Assembly (NCBI GenBank): GCA_050998615.1
Contig: JBPCQA010000006.1
Coordinates: 1-20,941 of the forward strand
Reading direction: 5' to 3'
From: JBPCQA01 sp050998615
GTDB lineage: Bacteria; Actinomycetota; Actinomycetes; Propionibacteriales; Nocardioidaceae
Length of the DNA: 20,941 nt
Below are positions 14,585-20,941 of the stretch, in pieces; the first letter of the stretch is position 1, and each line of letters opens with the position of its first letter. A program made the position numbers and the translations under genes. The notes under the pieces are model-generated. The model had not been told where the DNA came from, searched no databases, and saw nothing but the letters and a program-made list of their open reading frames with translations.

Positions 14585-15480
14585 CCGACTCTTTCCGCTG
14601 CTCTGTCAGCAGTCTCGCGAGAGGCGAGTCGTCAGCTGGTACGGCGTCCACCGTGCGAGCGTTCCTTCTGATCGAGTTTGCCGGCCCGTGGGGAGCTGAC
14701 GCCCTTCGCGATGCCCGGCTGCCACCATCGGTCAAGCAACGACTCGCGGATCTGACGGCACAGCACCGAGTGCGGCCGTTATTGATCCGCAAGCATGGGA
14801 GGGGCAGCAACTCCTTTTCGATCCAGGTGTTCGCGGCCAACTCCGACCCGGAAAACCCGTGGCTGCAAACCGCGACGGTGGACAAACCAGAAGACCTGCT
14901 CGACCTTGATCTGGCAGCGTTGGGCGCCGGGGACTCCCCTGGCCTAGATCCGCATCAGCAGCCGCTCTTCTTGGTATGCACGCATGGCCGGCACGACGTC
15001 TGCTGCGCCGAACGTGGGCGGCCGGTCGCCGCCGCGCTGTCGCGTTCACATCCCAATGCCAGCTGGGAGGTCTCCCACATCGGTGGGGACCGGTTCGCGG
15101 CTAACCTACTGGTGTTGCCGGACGGTCTCTACTACGGTCGGCTCGATCCTGAAACCGCGCAGAGTCTGGCAGCTGCGCACCTGGGCGGCCACCTCGATCT
15201 CGAACGCCTGCGGGGTCGTTGCGGCTATCCCACCGCGGTTCAGATCGCTGAGCTGCATTTGCGCCGAGAGCTCGGCTTGTCCGCGCTGCGCGCCTTGCGG
15301 CTTCGGTCATGCTCGCGCAGCGAAGACATCTACCAGGTCGTATTTCTGGCGCGCGGTCAGTCCTGGCTCGTCCGCATCCGTACGTCGAAAGGTCCGGTGG
15401 AACAGTTGGCCTGCCGGGCTAGGCGGCTCAATCCCACCGTGGCGCATCAGGTGCTCGGCATCGAGCTCACCTTGCCATAA
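14581..15480 (+). CDS. Sucrase/ferredoxin-like (Apd1-type) [2Fe-2S] protein
   Basis: This 299-residue protein starts at a TTG overlapping the oxygenase stop by four bases (TTGA), with GGTGGAGG just before. The N-terminal FRCSVSSLARGESSAGTAS followed by LLIEFAGPWG is characteristic of the Suc_Fer-like family. The second, thioredoxin-fold part holds LVCTHGRHDVCC, with Cys133 and Cys142 in C-x8-C spacing, then SHIGGDRFAANLLVLPDGLYYGR. In yeast Apd1 the [2Fe-2S] cluster is held by two Cys and two His, the latter in H-x3-H; here the second is Asp170 after His166. The likely role is cytosolic electron transfer, plausibly for the adjacent oxygenase. The true start could be slightly downstream. Confidence 0.88.
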   Translation: MTDSFRCSVSSLARGESSAGTASTVRAFLLIEFAGPWGADALRDARLPPSVKQRLADLTAQHRVRPLLIRKHGRGSNSFSIQVFAANSDPENPWLQTATVDKPEDLLDLDLAALGAGDSPGLDPHQQPLFLVCTHGRHDVCCAERGRPVAAALSRSHPNASWEVSHIGGDRFAANLLVLPDGLYYGRLDPETAQSLAAAHLGGHLDLERLRGRCGYPTAVQIAELHLRRELGLSALRALRLRSCSRSEDIYQVVFLARGQSWLVRIRTSKGPVEQLACRARRLNPTVAHQVLGIELTLP

Positions 15481-15746
15481 CGCTGCCTCGCCGGTAGCCG
15501 GAACGGGAGCCAAAGCAGCCGGTTTGGGTGCACAATTCTGTCACACCTTGGCCGCAAGTCGGCACCTGCCGCACCTGCGGAGCGTCGTACCCCGATCGAG
15601 ACTCAGCGAATGTTCAGCTTCAACAGCGAACCGAATCGCACGCCGTGCCGAACATTCCACAAAGGGCTAGAGCGTTCGATACGACATGTCGGCGGGGAGT
15701 CGAGCGCCGAACGCGCCCCTACAGCAGCAAGCGAGAGGAGCACGAC

Positions 15747-16520
15747 ATGAAGATCACCACACCACTGGCAGGGGTGGCCGCACTCGGCCTGGCCCTGGCC
15801 GTGCCGGCAATTACCGCCGCCGCGTCAGCCGACTCGGGATCGACGTACCAGGCGACGTTAAGCCAGCAAAACCATTCCGGGGCGTCAGGCACATTCATGC
15901 TGACCCTGAACGGCAGCCAAGCGACCATCACCGAGCACGTCACCGGGCTTGCCTCGACATTCAATGGCGCACCGTACCCGCATGTGCAGCACATCCACAT
16001 CAACGGTCAACACATGTGCCCGACGCCGTCCGCCGACAAGAACGCTGACGGCGTCGTCAACACCACCGAAGGTGCGCCGGCCTATGGCCCGATCGGTACG
16101 ACGCTGTCGGTCAGCGGTGGCACCGCAGCCTCCGACGGCACCGACGTCACGATCGCGCCAAGCGGGTCCTCGTTCGACTACAGCCGCACCATCACGCTGG
16201 ACGCCGCGACCATGTCGCAGGTCACTGCCGGCAACGCGGTCATCGTCGTGCACGGACTCGACCCGACAACGCTGAGCAAGAAGGCCCAGGGCGAAAAGAG
16301 TGACCTGGTCCCGTCGCTGCCACTGGCCGCGACCTCACCGGCGCTGTGCGGCCCGCTCGTTGCTTCCCAGATGGGCAGCATGCCTTCCGGCGGCGCGCAG
16401 ACTGGCGATGGCGGCTCGGTCAGCGGCACCAACGTGGCCCTGGCCACGGTCGGTGGCATGGCGCTGTTCGTCTCTGGCGGCATGCTCATCTGGCGTCGTC
16501 GTGTAGACGCCAGGAGCTGA
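15747..16520 (+). CDS. CHRD-domain cell-surface protein with EF-hand-like loop
   Basis: ATG at 15747 lies behind GAGAGGAG. The 257 residues begin with a Sec signal peptide (KITTPLAGVAALGLALAVPA, cleavage probably near AAASA/DS). The CHRD-type domain follows, with HVQHIHINGQHMCP (about 79-92) and, later, SLPLAATSPALCG. Residues 97-108 read DKNADGVVNTTE, a full EF-hand calcium loop pattern (Asp97, Asn99, Asp101, Gly102, Glu108). The end is a Gly/Ser linker, GAQTG (216-220, a possible sortase motif), a hydrophobic helix and a WRRRVDARS tail, which is a cell-wall sorting layout. A sortase gene follows seven bases later. Upstream in-frame sequence from 15528 is not a plausible part of it. Confidence 0.87.
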   Translation: MKITTPLAGVAALGLALAVPAITAAASADSGSTYQATLSQQNHSGASGTFMLTLNGSQATITEHVTGLASTFNGAPYPHVQHIHINGQHMCPTPSADKNADGVVNTTEGAPAYGPIGTTLSVSGGTAASDGTDVTIAPSGSSFDYSRTITLDAATMSQVTAGNAVIVVHGLDPTTLSKKAQGEKSDLVPSLPLAATSPALCGPLVASQMGSMPSGGAQTGDGGSVSGTNVALATVGGMALFVSGGMLIWRRRVDARS

Positions 16521-16527
16521 CCCTCTC

Positions 16528-17268
16528 GTGACCGATCGCACCGGCAGCGGCCACCGCGGCATTATCGCCGTGGTGGTCGCCGTCGTGTGCGCGATTGCCG
16601 GGGTCACCAGCCTCTACTTCGCGTTCAACGGCGGCACCCACCAGCCACCACAACCCACGGCGGCCCAGGCCGGGCGACTACCCGGATCCGTAGCCGGACC
16701 AGGGCCGACCTCCAAACCGAACTCTGCGGCTCCATCCCCGGCGGGCAAGGCCTCGCCCGTTCCATCCCCGGCGGCTACCCCCACGCCCGTCACCGGCCCG
16801 GTGCTTGCGAAGTCGATGCCTGTCTCGCTCGACATCCCGGCGATCGGCGTCCAAAGCAGTCTGCTGCATCTGGGCCTCAATCCGGATGGGTCACTCGAGG
16901 TTCCGTGGAAACCCTTGATGGCCGGCTGGTTCGAGAAGTCCCCGACCCCGGGTCAGGTGGGCCCGTCGGTCATCGCCGGCCATGTTGACTCATGGCAGAC
17001 CGGACCCGCCGTGTTCTACCACCTTGGCCAACTCACCCCCGGAGAGCGCGTGGACGTCGGCCGGGCGGACGGCACCACCGCCACGTTCGTCATCGACGGC
17101 GTGCGGGCATACGCCAAGGCCGACTTTCCCACGCTCGCCGTTTACGGCAACACCAACCAGGCCGAGCTGCGCCTCATCACTTGCGGCGACTGGAACCCGT
17201 CCCGCCAGGAGTACGACGGCAATATCGTCGTCTTTGCTCACCTGACCGGGTCACAAAGGACGTCCTAG
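16528..17268 (+). CDS. Class F (class E/F type) sortase
   Basis: This 246-residue protein starts at GTG 16528, seven bases after the CHRD stop. It has one N-terminal membrane helix (about 11-34), a Pro/Ser/Thr-rich linker (about 38-90, with a duplicated PSPA segment) and an extracytoplasmic sortase beta-barrel. The catalytic residues are His152 in IAGHVDSW, Cys219 in LITCGDW and, probably, Arg226 in NPSRQEYDGNIVVFAHL. SLDIPAIGVQSSLLHLGL is the typical start of the actinobacterial class F barrel. Sortases cleave a sorting motif and join the protein to the cell wall. The adjacent CHRD protein with a sorting-type tail is its probable dedicated substrate. No good Shine-Dalgarno is near, so it may rely on coupling. 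Confidence 0.92.
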   Translation: MTDRTGSGHRGIIAVVVAVVCAIAGVTSLYFAFNGGTHQPPQPTAAQAGRLPGSVAGPGPTSKPNSAAPSPAGKASPVPSPAATPTPVTGPVLAKSMPVSLDIPAIGVQSSLLHLGLNPDGSLEVPWKPLMAGWFEKSPTPGQVGPSVIAGHVDSWQTGPAVFYHLGQLTPGERVDVGRADGTTATFVIDGVRAYAKADFPTLAVYGNTNQAELRLITCGDWNPSRQEYDGNIVVFAHLTGSQRTS

Positions 17269-17354
17269 AGCTGGACGGGCCCTTAGCTTAGCCCGGCGAC
17301 TCCCAGCCCCGAGTAGCCCCGGGCACACGTCGGCCATCCGGCCCGGCGGGGTGT

Positions 17355-17642
17355 CTACCGGACCTCGAAGCCGGTCGCACCGGTTGGCTGTTGAGGCTCG
17401 ACATTCACGCTGTCGACATCGGCATGGCGAGGACCCGCACGGCACCAATCACACATCGACTCCACCGCGGCATCATCGCCTTCGAAGACAGCCTCCACCG
17501 CTCCATCGGAGCGATTGCGGACCCACCCAGTCACGCCGGCCTCAGCAGCAGCGTCACGACAACTGTCGCGGAAGAACACACCTTGCACGCGCCCATGGAC
17601 CACGACACGTCGGGCGATCACATTGACACGATACCGGACCAT
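17355..17642 (-). CDS. acyP: Acylphosphatase
   Basis: Acylphosphatase hydrolyses carboxyl-phosphate bonds in the cytosol. From ATG 17642 the protein has 95 residues, the family's usual size. The anion-binding loop VVHGRVQGVFFRDS (14-27) carries catalytic Arg25. GWVRNRSDGAVEAVFEG (39-55) carries Asn43, which fixes the water; the 18-residue spacing is canonical. The end, PTGATGFEVR, is also typical. The frame is open to 17681 inside the DUF445 gene, but the start at 17642, 16 bases after that gene's stop, avoids overlap and gives standard length. A GTG eight codons into the protein is another possibility. It lies downstream of DUF445 in an apparent operon. Confidence 0.93.
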   Translation of the reverse strand: MVRYRVNVIARRVVVHGRVQGVFFRDSCRDAAAEAGVTGWVRNRSDGAVEAVFEGDDAAVESMCDWCRAGPRHADVDSVNVEPQQPTGATGFEVR

Positions 17643-17658
17643 TTCCGCGCCAGCCTCG

Positions 17659-18906
17659 CTATGCGAGCACAGTGAAGGCATGGATCAGCAGACCCACGAT
17701 GGCCCCGACGAGAGTTCCGTTGATCCGAATGAACTGCAGGTCCCTTCCCACATGAAGCTCGATCCGCTCCGCGGCCTCCTTGCCGTCCCACCTGTCGATC
17801 GTTTGTGAAATGACTGCCGTGATCTCGGCCCGATACGTCGTCACAACGTGACGAATGGCGTTGCTCGCATAGCCATCCATCCGGCTTCTCAAGTCCTCGT
17901 CGCTGACCAGCTGGCGGCCGAACTCCGTCAGCGCCGACTCTGCCCTCTGGCGCAGCGCGCCATCCGGATCGGCAAGCGCTCCGACCAAGGCGTGACGCAC
18001 CGCCTCCCACAGTGCTCGCACCGTATGGCCGAGCTCAGGGTTGCTCAACATCCGCACCTTCAGCTCCTCGGCCCGCTGCATCGTTTCGGGGTCGTGTTGC
18101 AGATCGGTCGCCAGCTGGGCGAGCAGCTTGTCGATCGCAGCTCGGGCCGGGTGATAACGATCGTCACGTACGTCGGCCACCCAAGCCAAGGCCTCCTGTC
18201 GAACCCGGTAGATCACCAAGTCGTCGACCCACTTCGGGGACCACTTCGGTGCACGTTCGCCGAGGATCCGGGCCACGGTTGCCTCGTTGTCCGTAAGCCA
18301 GCGATGCGCCTCCGTGAAGAAGAGATCGATGAGCCCGTGGTGGGCCCGATTGGTGACCAAGGAATCCAACAAATCACCGGCAATCGGGCTCACCGGTTCT
18401 TCGATCAGCCGTGGCACCACCACGCTCTCCACAAACGATGCGACGTCCGCATCGTCGAGCGCTTCCAGGCCTCGTTGCGACAGCTTTGACAGCTCGGTCA
18501 CAGCCCGCCGGCTATTGGCGGAGTCGGTGAGCCACTCTCCCGCTCGCTTGCTGAGCTCGGCACCTGCCAACCTGGCCTGAACGACCTCGTCGGTCAAGAA
18601 GTTGCCGGTCACGAACTCCTCGAGGCTCTTGCCTAGCGCGTTCTTCCGGGTCGGGATGATCGCGGTATGCGGCACCGGTAGTCCCAACGGATGGCGAAAC
18701 AGCGCGGTCACCGCGAACCAGTCGGCCAGCGCGCCCACCATCGCCGCCTCGGACGCGGAGTTGAGGTAGGCCCAGCCGCCGGCTCGATTGACCGTCAGCG
18801 CGTAACAGACTCCGGCCAGCACCAACAGGGAGAGCGCCAGGGCACGCATTCGCTGAAGACCGCGGCGCCGGCTCAGATCGGCTGCGGTGAGGACGAAAGA
18901 CGTCAT
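17659..18906 (-). CDS. DUF445-family membrane protein (YjiN-like)
   Basis: From ATG 18906 the protein has 415 residues. An N-terminal membrane helix (ALALSLLVLAGVCYALTV) is followed by the family signature AMVGALADWFAVTALFRHPLG with IPHT/IPTRK-like residues just after. The long middle is helical, with repeated blocks such as DLVIYRVRQEALAWV. A C-terminal hydrophobic segment (GTLVGAIVGLLIHAFTVLA) closes it. DUF445 proteins are widespread, and their role is unclear. The frame runs 74 codons further upstream, but that part is Arg/Gly-rich and non-hydrophobic, overlapping nothing conserved. No good Shine-Dalgarno is visible at the chosen start, so the exact start is uncertain. The acylphosphatase follows directly. 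Confidence 0.88.
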   Translation of the reverse strand: MTSFVLTAADLSRRRGLQRMRALALSLLVLAGVCYALTVNRAGGWAYLNSASEAAMVGALADWFAVTALFRHPLGLPVPHTAIIPTRKNALGKSLEEFVTGNFLTDEVVQARLAGAELSKRAGEWLTDSANSRRAVTELSKLSQRGLEALDDADVASFVESVVVPRLIEEPVSPIAGDLLDSLVTNRAHHGLIDLFFTEAHRWLTDNEATVARILGERAPKWSPKWVDDLVIYRVRQEALAWVADVRDDRYHPARAAIDKLLAQLATDLQHDPETMQRAEELKVRMLSNPELGHTVRALWEAVRHALVGALADPDGALRQRAESALTEFGRQLVSDEDLRSRMDGYASNAIRHVVTTYRAEITAVISQTIDRWDGKEAAERIELHVGRDLQFIRINGTLVGAIVGLLIHAFTVLA

Positions 18907-19024
18907 GGGTCGATACTGCAACATCCAAAGACCGGTGTGGCCAGGTGGCGCGTCATGTTGGCGCACCAGAGCCGTGGGTACTCCTCGCGCATGTCCCCCC
19001 AGAAGCAAGACTTCAGGCCAGGTT

Positions 19025-20338
19025 TCAGCGGACCCGCTGCGCGGGCATGCCGCTCTCCCCGTTGCGCGCCGGCCGGACCGCGAGGATCTGGTCCACACCC
19101 ATCCGACCCTCCTCGAACGCCAGCGCACCGCCCACCAGATAGAGCCGCCAGACGCGCGCGACCTCTTCTCCGACTAGCTCCACGGCCTTGTCCCAGTTGT
19201 CTTCGAACGTGGCATACCATGCGTGCACGGTGCGGACGTAGTGCTCACGCAACGCGTGGACGTCACGGACCTCCAGGCCGGCGTCCTCGATTAGCGCGAC
19301 GGTCTCCCCCACCGGCCGCATATGCATGTCCGGTGCGATGAACGCCTCGATGAACGGGCCGCCACCTGGGCGAGTTCGGCGCGACATCTGCTGGATGAGC
19401 GCTCTGCCCTGAGCAGCGAGCAGGTCGTGGATGCGCGCCGCGAAGGTCGGGTAATTCGCGCTGCCGACGTGTTCGCCCATCTCAAGCGACGTGATCGCGT
19501 CGTACGGCCCGTCGCGGACGTCGCGGTAATCCATCAGCCGGACCTCGACCCGGTCGCCGAGCCGTCGCTCCCCGATTCGGGCCGATACGAACGAGCGCTG
19601 CTGTTCAGAGAGGGTCACCCCGACCACCTCGACACCGTGGTGCTCGGCGGCGTACAGGGAAATCGAACCCCAGCCGCATCCGATGTCGAGCAGGCGCATG
19701 CCAGGCTTTAATTCGAGCTTGCGACAGACCAGGTCGAGCTTGTCACGTTGTGCTTCTCGCAAGCCGTACGACGCCGCCCAACTTGTCCAGTACGCACACG
19801 AGTAGGCCAGCTCAGGGTCCAAGAGCAGCGCGTAGAAGTCATTGGAGAGGTCATAGTGGTGGGCGATCGCGGCTCGATCCCGGCGCACGCTGTGCAAGTG
19901 TCCGCGCAACCTAGCCTGAGACATCGGCGGGTCCGGTGGCAAGCCAAGCGCCCCAAGGCGGTGCGCAACCCGAGCTGCCTCCAAGACCAGACTCGGGGTG
20001 ACCCGTCGAAGCCTCACGTTGCCATCGCGGGCAGCGGACCACACTGTGCGCAGTCCGTCGATCAGGTCGCCCTCGACCTCGATTTCGTTGGTGACATAGA
20101 CCTGAGCCAGCCCCAGCTCTCCGGGGTGCCGCAACAGTCGGCGCAGCGCGACTGGAGAGCGCACCAAAACCCGGTGAGCACCTGATGGACCCAGCCCCGA
20201 ACCGTCCCAGAACTCCAGCCGGAGCGGCAGCTCGCCGCCGACCAGGCGACCGACCAGGCCGCCGAGAAGGCTAGCGACACTGGATGTGCCTGGCTTGCCG
20301 TCCCTCCGGCCGTCTCGTGCGGAAGTAGCAGCAACCAC
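19025..20338 (-). CDS. Cyclopropane-fatty-acyl-phospholipid synthase family methyltransferase
   Basis: The 437-residue protein begins at GTG 20338, eight to nine bases after AGGAGG. The N-terminal SCP2-like part (about 20-130) is followed by HYDLSNDFY (161-169), YSCAYW (179-184), the SAM-binding loop LLDIGCGWG (216-224) and SLEMGEHVG. These are the hallmark blocks of CFA synthases, which add a methylene or methyl from SAM to a double bond of membrane lipids. The later block FIAPDMHMRPVGE replaces the usual FPGG-type sequence and is shared with an actinobacterial branch. Product may be a cyclopropane or a methyl-branched acyl chain; sequence does not decide. It is divergent from a small gene, with an inverted repeat across its ribosome binding site. 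Confidence 0.92.
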   Translation of the reverse strand: MVAATSARDGRRDGKPGTSSVASLLGGLVGRLVGGELPLRLEFWDGSGLGPSGAHRVLVRSPVALRRLLRHPGELGLAQVYVTNEIEVEGDLIDGLRTVWSAARDGNVRLRRVTPSLVLEAARVAHRLGALGLPPDPPMSQARLRGHLHSVRRDRAAIAHHYDLSNDFYALLLDPELAYSCAYWTSWAASYGLREAQRDKLDLVCRKLELKPGMRLLDIGCGWGSISLYAAEHHGVEVVGVTLSEQQRSFVSARIGERRLGDRVEVRLMDYRDVRDGPYDAITSLEMGEHVGSANYPTFAARIHDLLAAQGRALIQQMSRRTRPGGGPFIEAFIAPDMHMRPVGETVALIEDAGLEVRDVHALREHYVRTVHAWYATFEDNWDKAVELVGEEVARVWRLYLVGGALAFEEGRMGVDQILAVRPARNGESGMPAQRVR

Positions 20339-20339
20339 C

Positions 20340-20376
20340 CGTCGTACCTCCTGATCATCGCCCTCAGCGTACGACG
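20340..20376 (-). promoter_or_regulatory. Inverted repeat enclosing the CFA ribosome binding site
   Basis: CGTCGTAC at 20340-20347 and GTACGACG at 20369-20376 are exact reverse complements, 21 bases apart. The AGGAGG site (minus strand, 20352-20347) lies in the loop next to the downstream arm, just before the GTG. The pair could be a DNA operator or an mRNA hairpin limiting translation. Confidence 0.45.
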
Positions 20377-20461
20377 TCGCGCCGCTGTTCCGGCGCGCTG
20401 TTCGCTAGCCAGCGCCGCACTGGCACCGCCGAGGGGGTGAGCAAGGACACCATGCAAGTCT

Positions 20462-20491
20462 TTGAAATCGAAAAGCTTGAGCTCGTAGTAT
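20462..20491 (+). promoter_or_regulatory. SigA-type promoter for the 55-residue protein
   Basis: TTGAAA (20462-20467), 18 bases, TAGTAT (20486-20491), in a locally AT-rich patch. Transcription would start about 20498-20501. An ATG at 20501 would then be leaderless, while the ATG at 20564 has a GGAGG site; both are in frame. Confidence 0.6.
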
Positions 20492-20563
20492 GTAAGAAGC
20501 ATGGACAAGATATTCACTTACACCGAGATGGGCTCGAGAGAGCCTGAGCAACCGGAGGACACT

Positions 20564-20731
20564 ATGTCGACCGCCACGGACGTCGCGCGCGAAATCGGCG
20601 TGTCCAGGCGAGCCGAGGCGAAGCAGGCAGCACTGTCCGCCGCGGTTCGACTCGCGAAGCGCGAGCGTCGCCTGCAAGCACGCATCGAGCGGCTGAACGC
20701 GAGCCTTTCGAGCTACGGCGAGGACATTTGA
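20564..20731 (+). CDS. Small basic helical protein, function unknown
   Basis: ATG at 20564 follows GGAGG by five to six bases and gives 55 residues. The frame also opens at ATG 20501, adding 21 residues with a different codon character. The protein is mostly one charged helix: TDVAREIGVSRRAEAKQAAL then RLAKRERRLQARIERLNASL. The Arg/Leu/Ala spacing suggests a coiled coil, and VAREIGVSRRAEAKQ has a faint helix-turn-helix-like look. No family is recognised. It is separated from the CFA gene by a divergent gap with a good promoter. It could bind nucleic acid or another protein by its basic helix, but that is a guess. Confidence 0.6.
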   Translation: MSTATDVAREIGVSRRAEAKQAALSAAVRLAKRERRLQARIERLNASLSSYGEDI

Positions 20732-20830
20732 CTCGGTGACGGGGTGGTTGACGACCGTGGAACTCGCCCTGCGTCGTGCGCCTGGCATCGGTCCGAGCTG
20801 TCCCATGGAACGTTCGGCGGATTCTGGCGG

Positions 20831-20941
20831 TCAGCGCAACAGCAGGTCGCCGATGAGTTCGATCGGCTTCTTGAACGCTAGTCGCTTGCGGGGTCGGTCG
20901 TTGAGTTGTTGGGCGACCCAGTCCAGGTCCTCGTTGCTGTG
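20831..20941 (-). mobile_element. IS30-type transposase, C-terminal end (window edge)
   Basis: The minus strand is open from the window edge to TGA at 20831-20833. The 36 visible residues include LDWVAQQLNDRPRKRLAFKK then PIELIGDLLLR. The VAQQLNDRPRKRL block is the conserved C-terminal signature of IS30-family DDE transposases (usual form LNNRPRKRLGW). The rest of the gene, and whether it is intact, lies outside. No terminal inverted repeat could be fixed in the 100 bases between the small gene and this end, because only one end is in view. Confidence 0.8.

Noticed and set aside
15528..15746. In-frame upstream extension of the CHRD protein containing CRTCGASYPD
   Set aside because: The two-cysteine patch looks zinc-ribbon-like, but the extension would bury the signal peptide, and the ATG at 15747 has a strong ribosome binding site. 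At most a gene relic.
17276..17295. CGGGC / GCCCG hairpin after the sortase gene
   Set aside because: Only five base pairs with a ten-base loop and no T-tract; too weak to call a terminator.
18907..19128. In-frame upstream extension of the DUF445 protein
   Set aside because: It is Arg/Gly-rich with no family similarity, and DUF445 proteins normally begin near their first membrane helix.

Overview
The window is high-GC DNA with frequent GTG/TTG starts and clear Shine-Dalgarno sites. Several families are typical of actinobacteria: an HspR-type HAIR operator at lon, a class F sortase with a CHRD surface protein, sucrase/ferredoxin-like and DUF6766 proteins, and a CFA-type lipid methyltransferase. 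I read it as a chromosomal segment of an Actinomycetota species. Genus is not decidable from sequence alone.

Layout, left to right. A DHA2-type MFS drug exporter (3' end only) converges on a PAPS-dependent sulfotransferase. A short, frameshifted ABC-ATPase relic lies against the 3' end of lon. lon has an unusually readable control region: an ECF-type promoter overlapping a HAIR operator. A VapB/VapC-like toxin-antitoxin pair follows, with a gene-end relic in frame behind the toxin. Next is a small membrane/envelope operon (lipoprotein, 27-residue membrane peptide, DUF6766 protein), then a decayed secreted-protein gene on the other strand.

The middle (8305-12968) is a metabolic module. A FluG-type amidohydrolase and an APC amino acid/amine permease run left as an operon. 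A glutamine-synthetase-like ligase and an ABM-domain protein run right. The ligase and amidohydrolase correspond to the two halves of FluG/nodulin-type proteins, here encoded separately around one divergent control region. This suggests import, gamma-glutamylation and hydrolysis of an amine-type compound.

The most unusual region is 13235-15480. It encodes a 70-residue, lysine/arginine-free peptide with an Asp-Gly-Thr repeat tail, a JmjC-type Fe(II)/2-oxoglutarate oxygenase and a sucrase/ferredoxin-like [2Fe-2S] protein, closely spaced on one strand. It looks like a peptide substrate with an oxidative modification pathway (candidate RiPP or hydroxylated acidic peptide). The product is unknown and the idea is inference.

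The right part holds a CHRD surface protein with an EF-hand-like loop plus its likely class F sortase; acylphosphatase and a DUF445 membrane protein; a CFA-type methyltransferase with a hairpin over its ribosome binding site; a divergent 55-residue protein with a good promoter; and, at the edge, the C-terminus of an IS30-type transposase.
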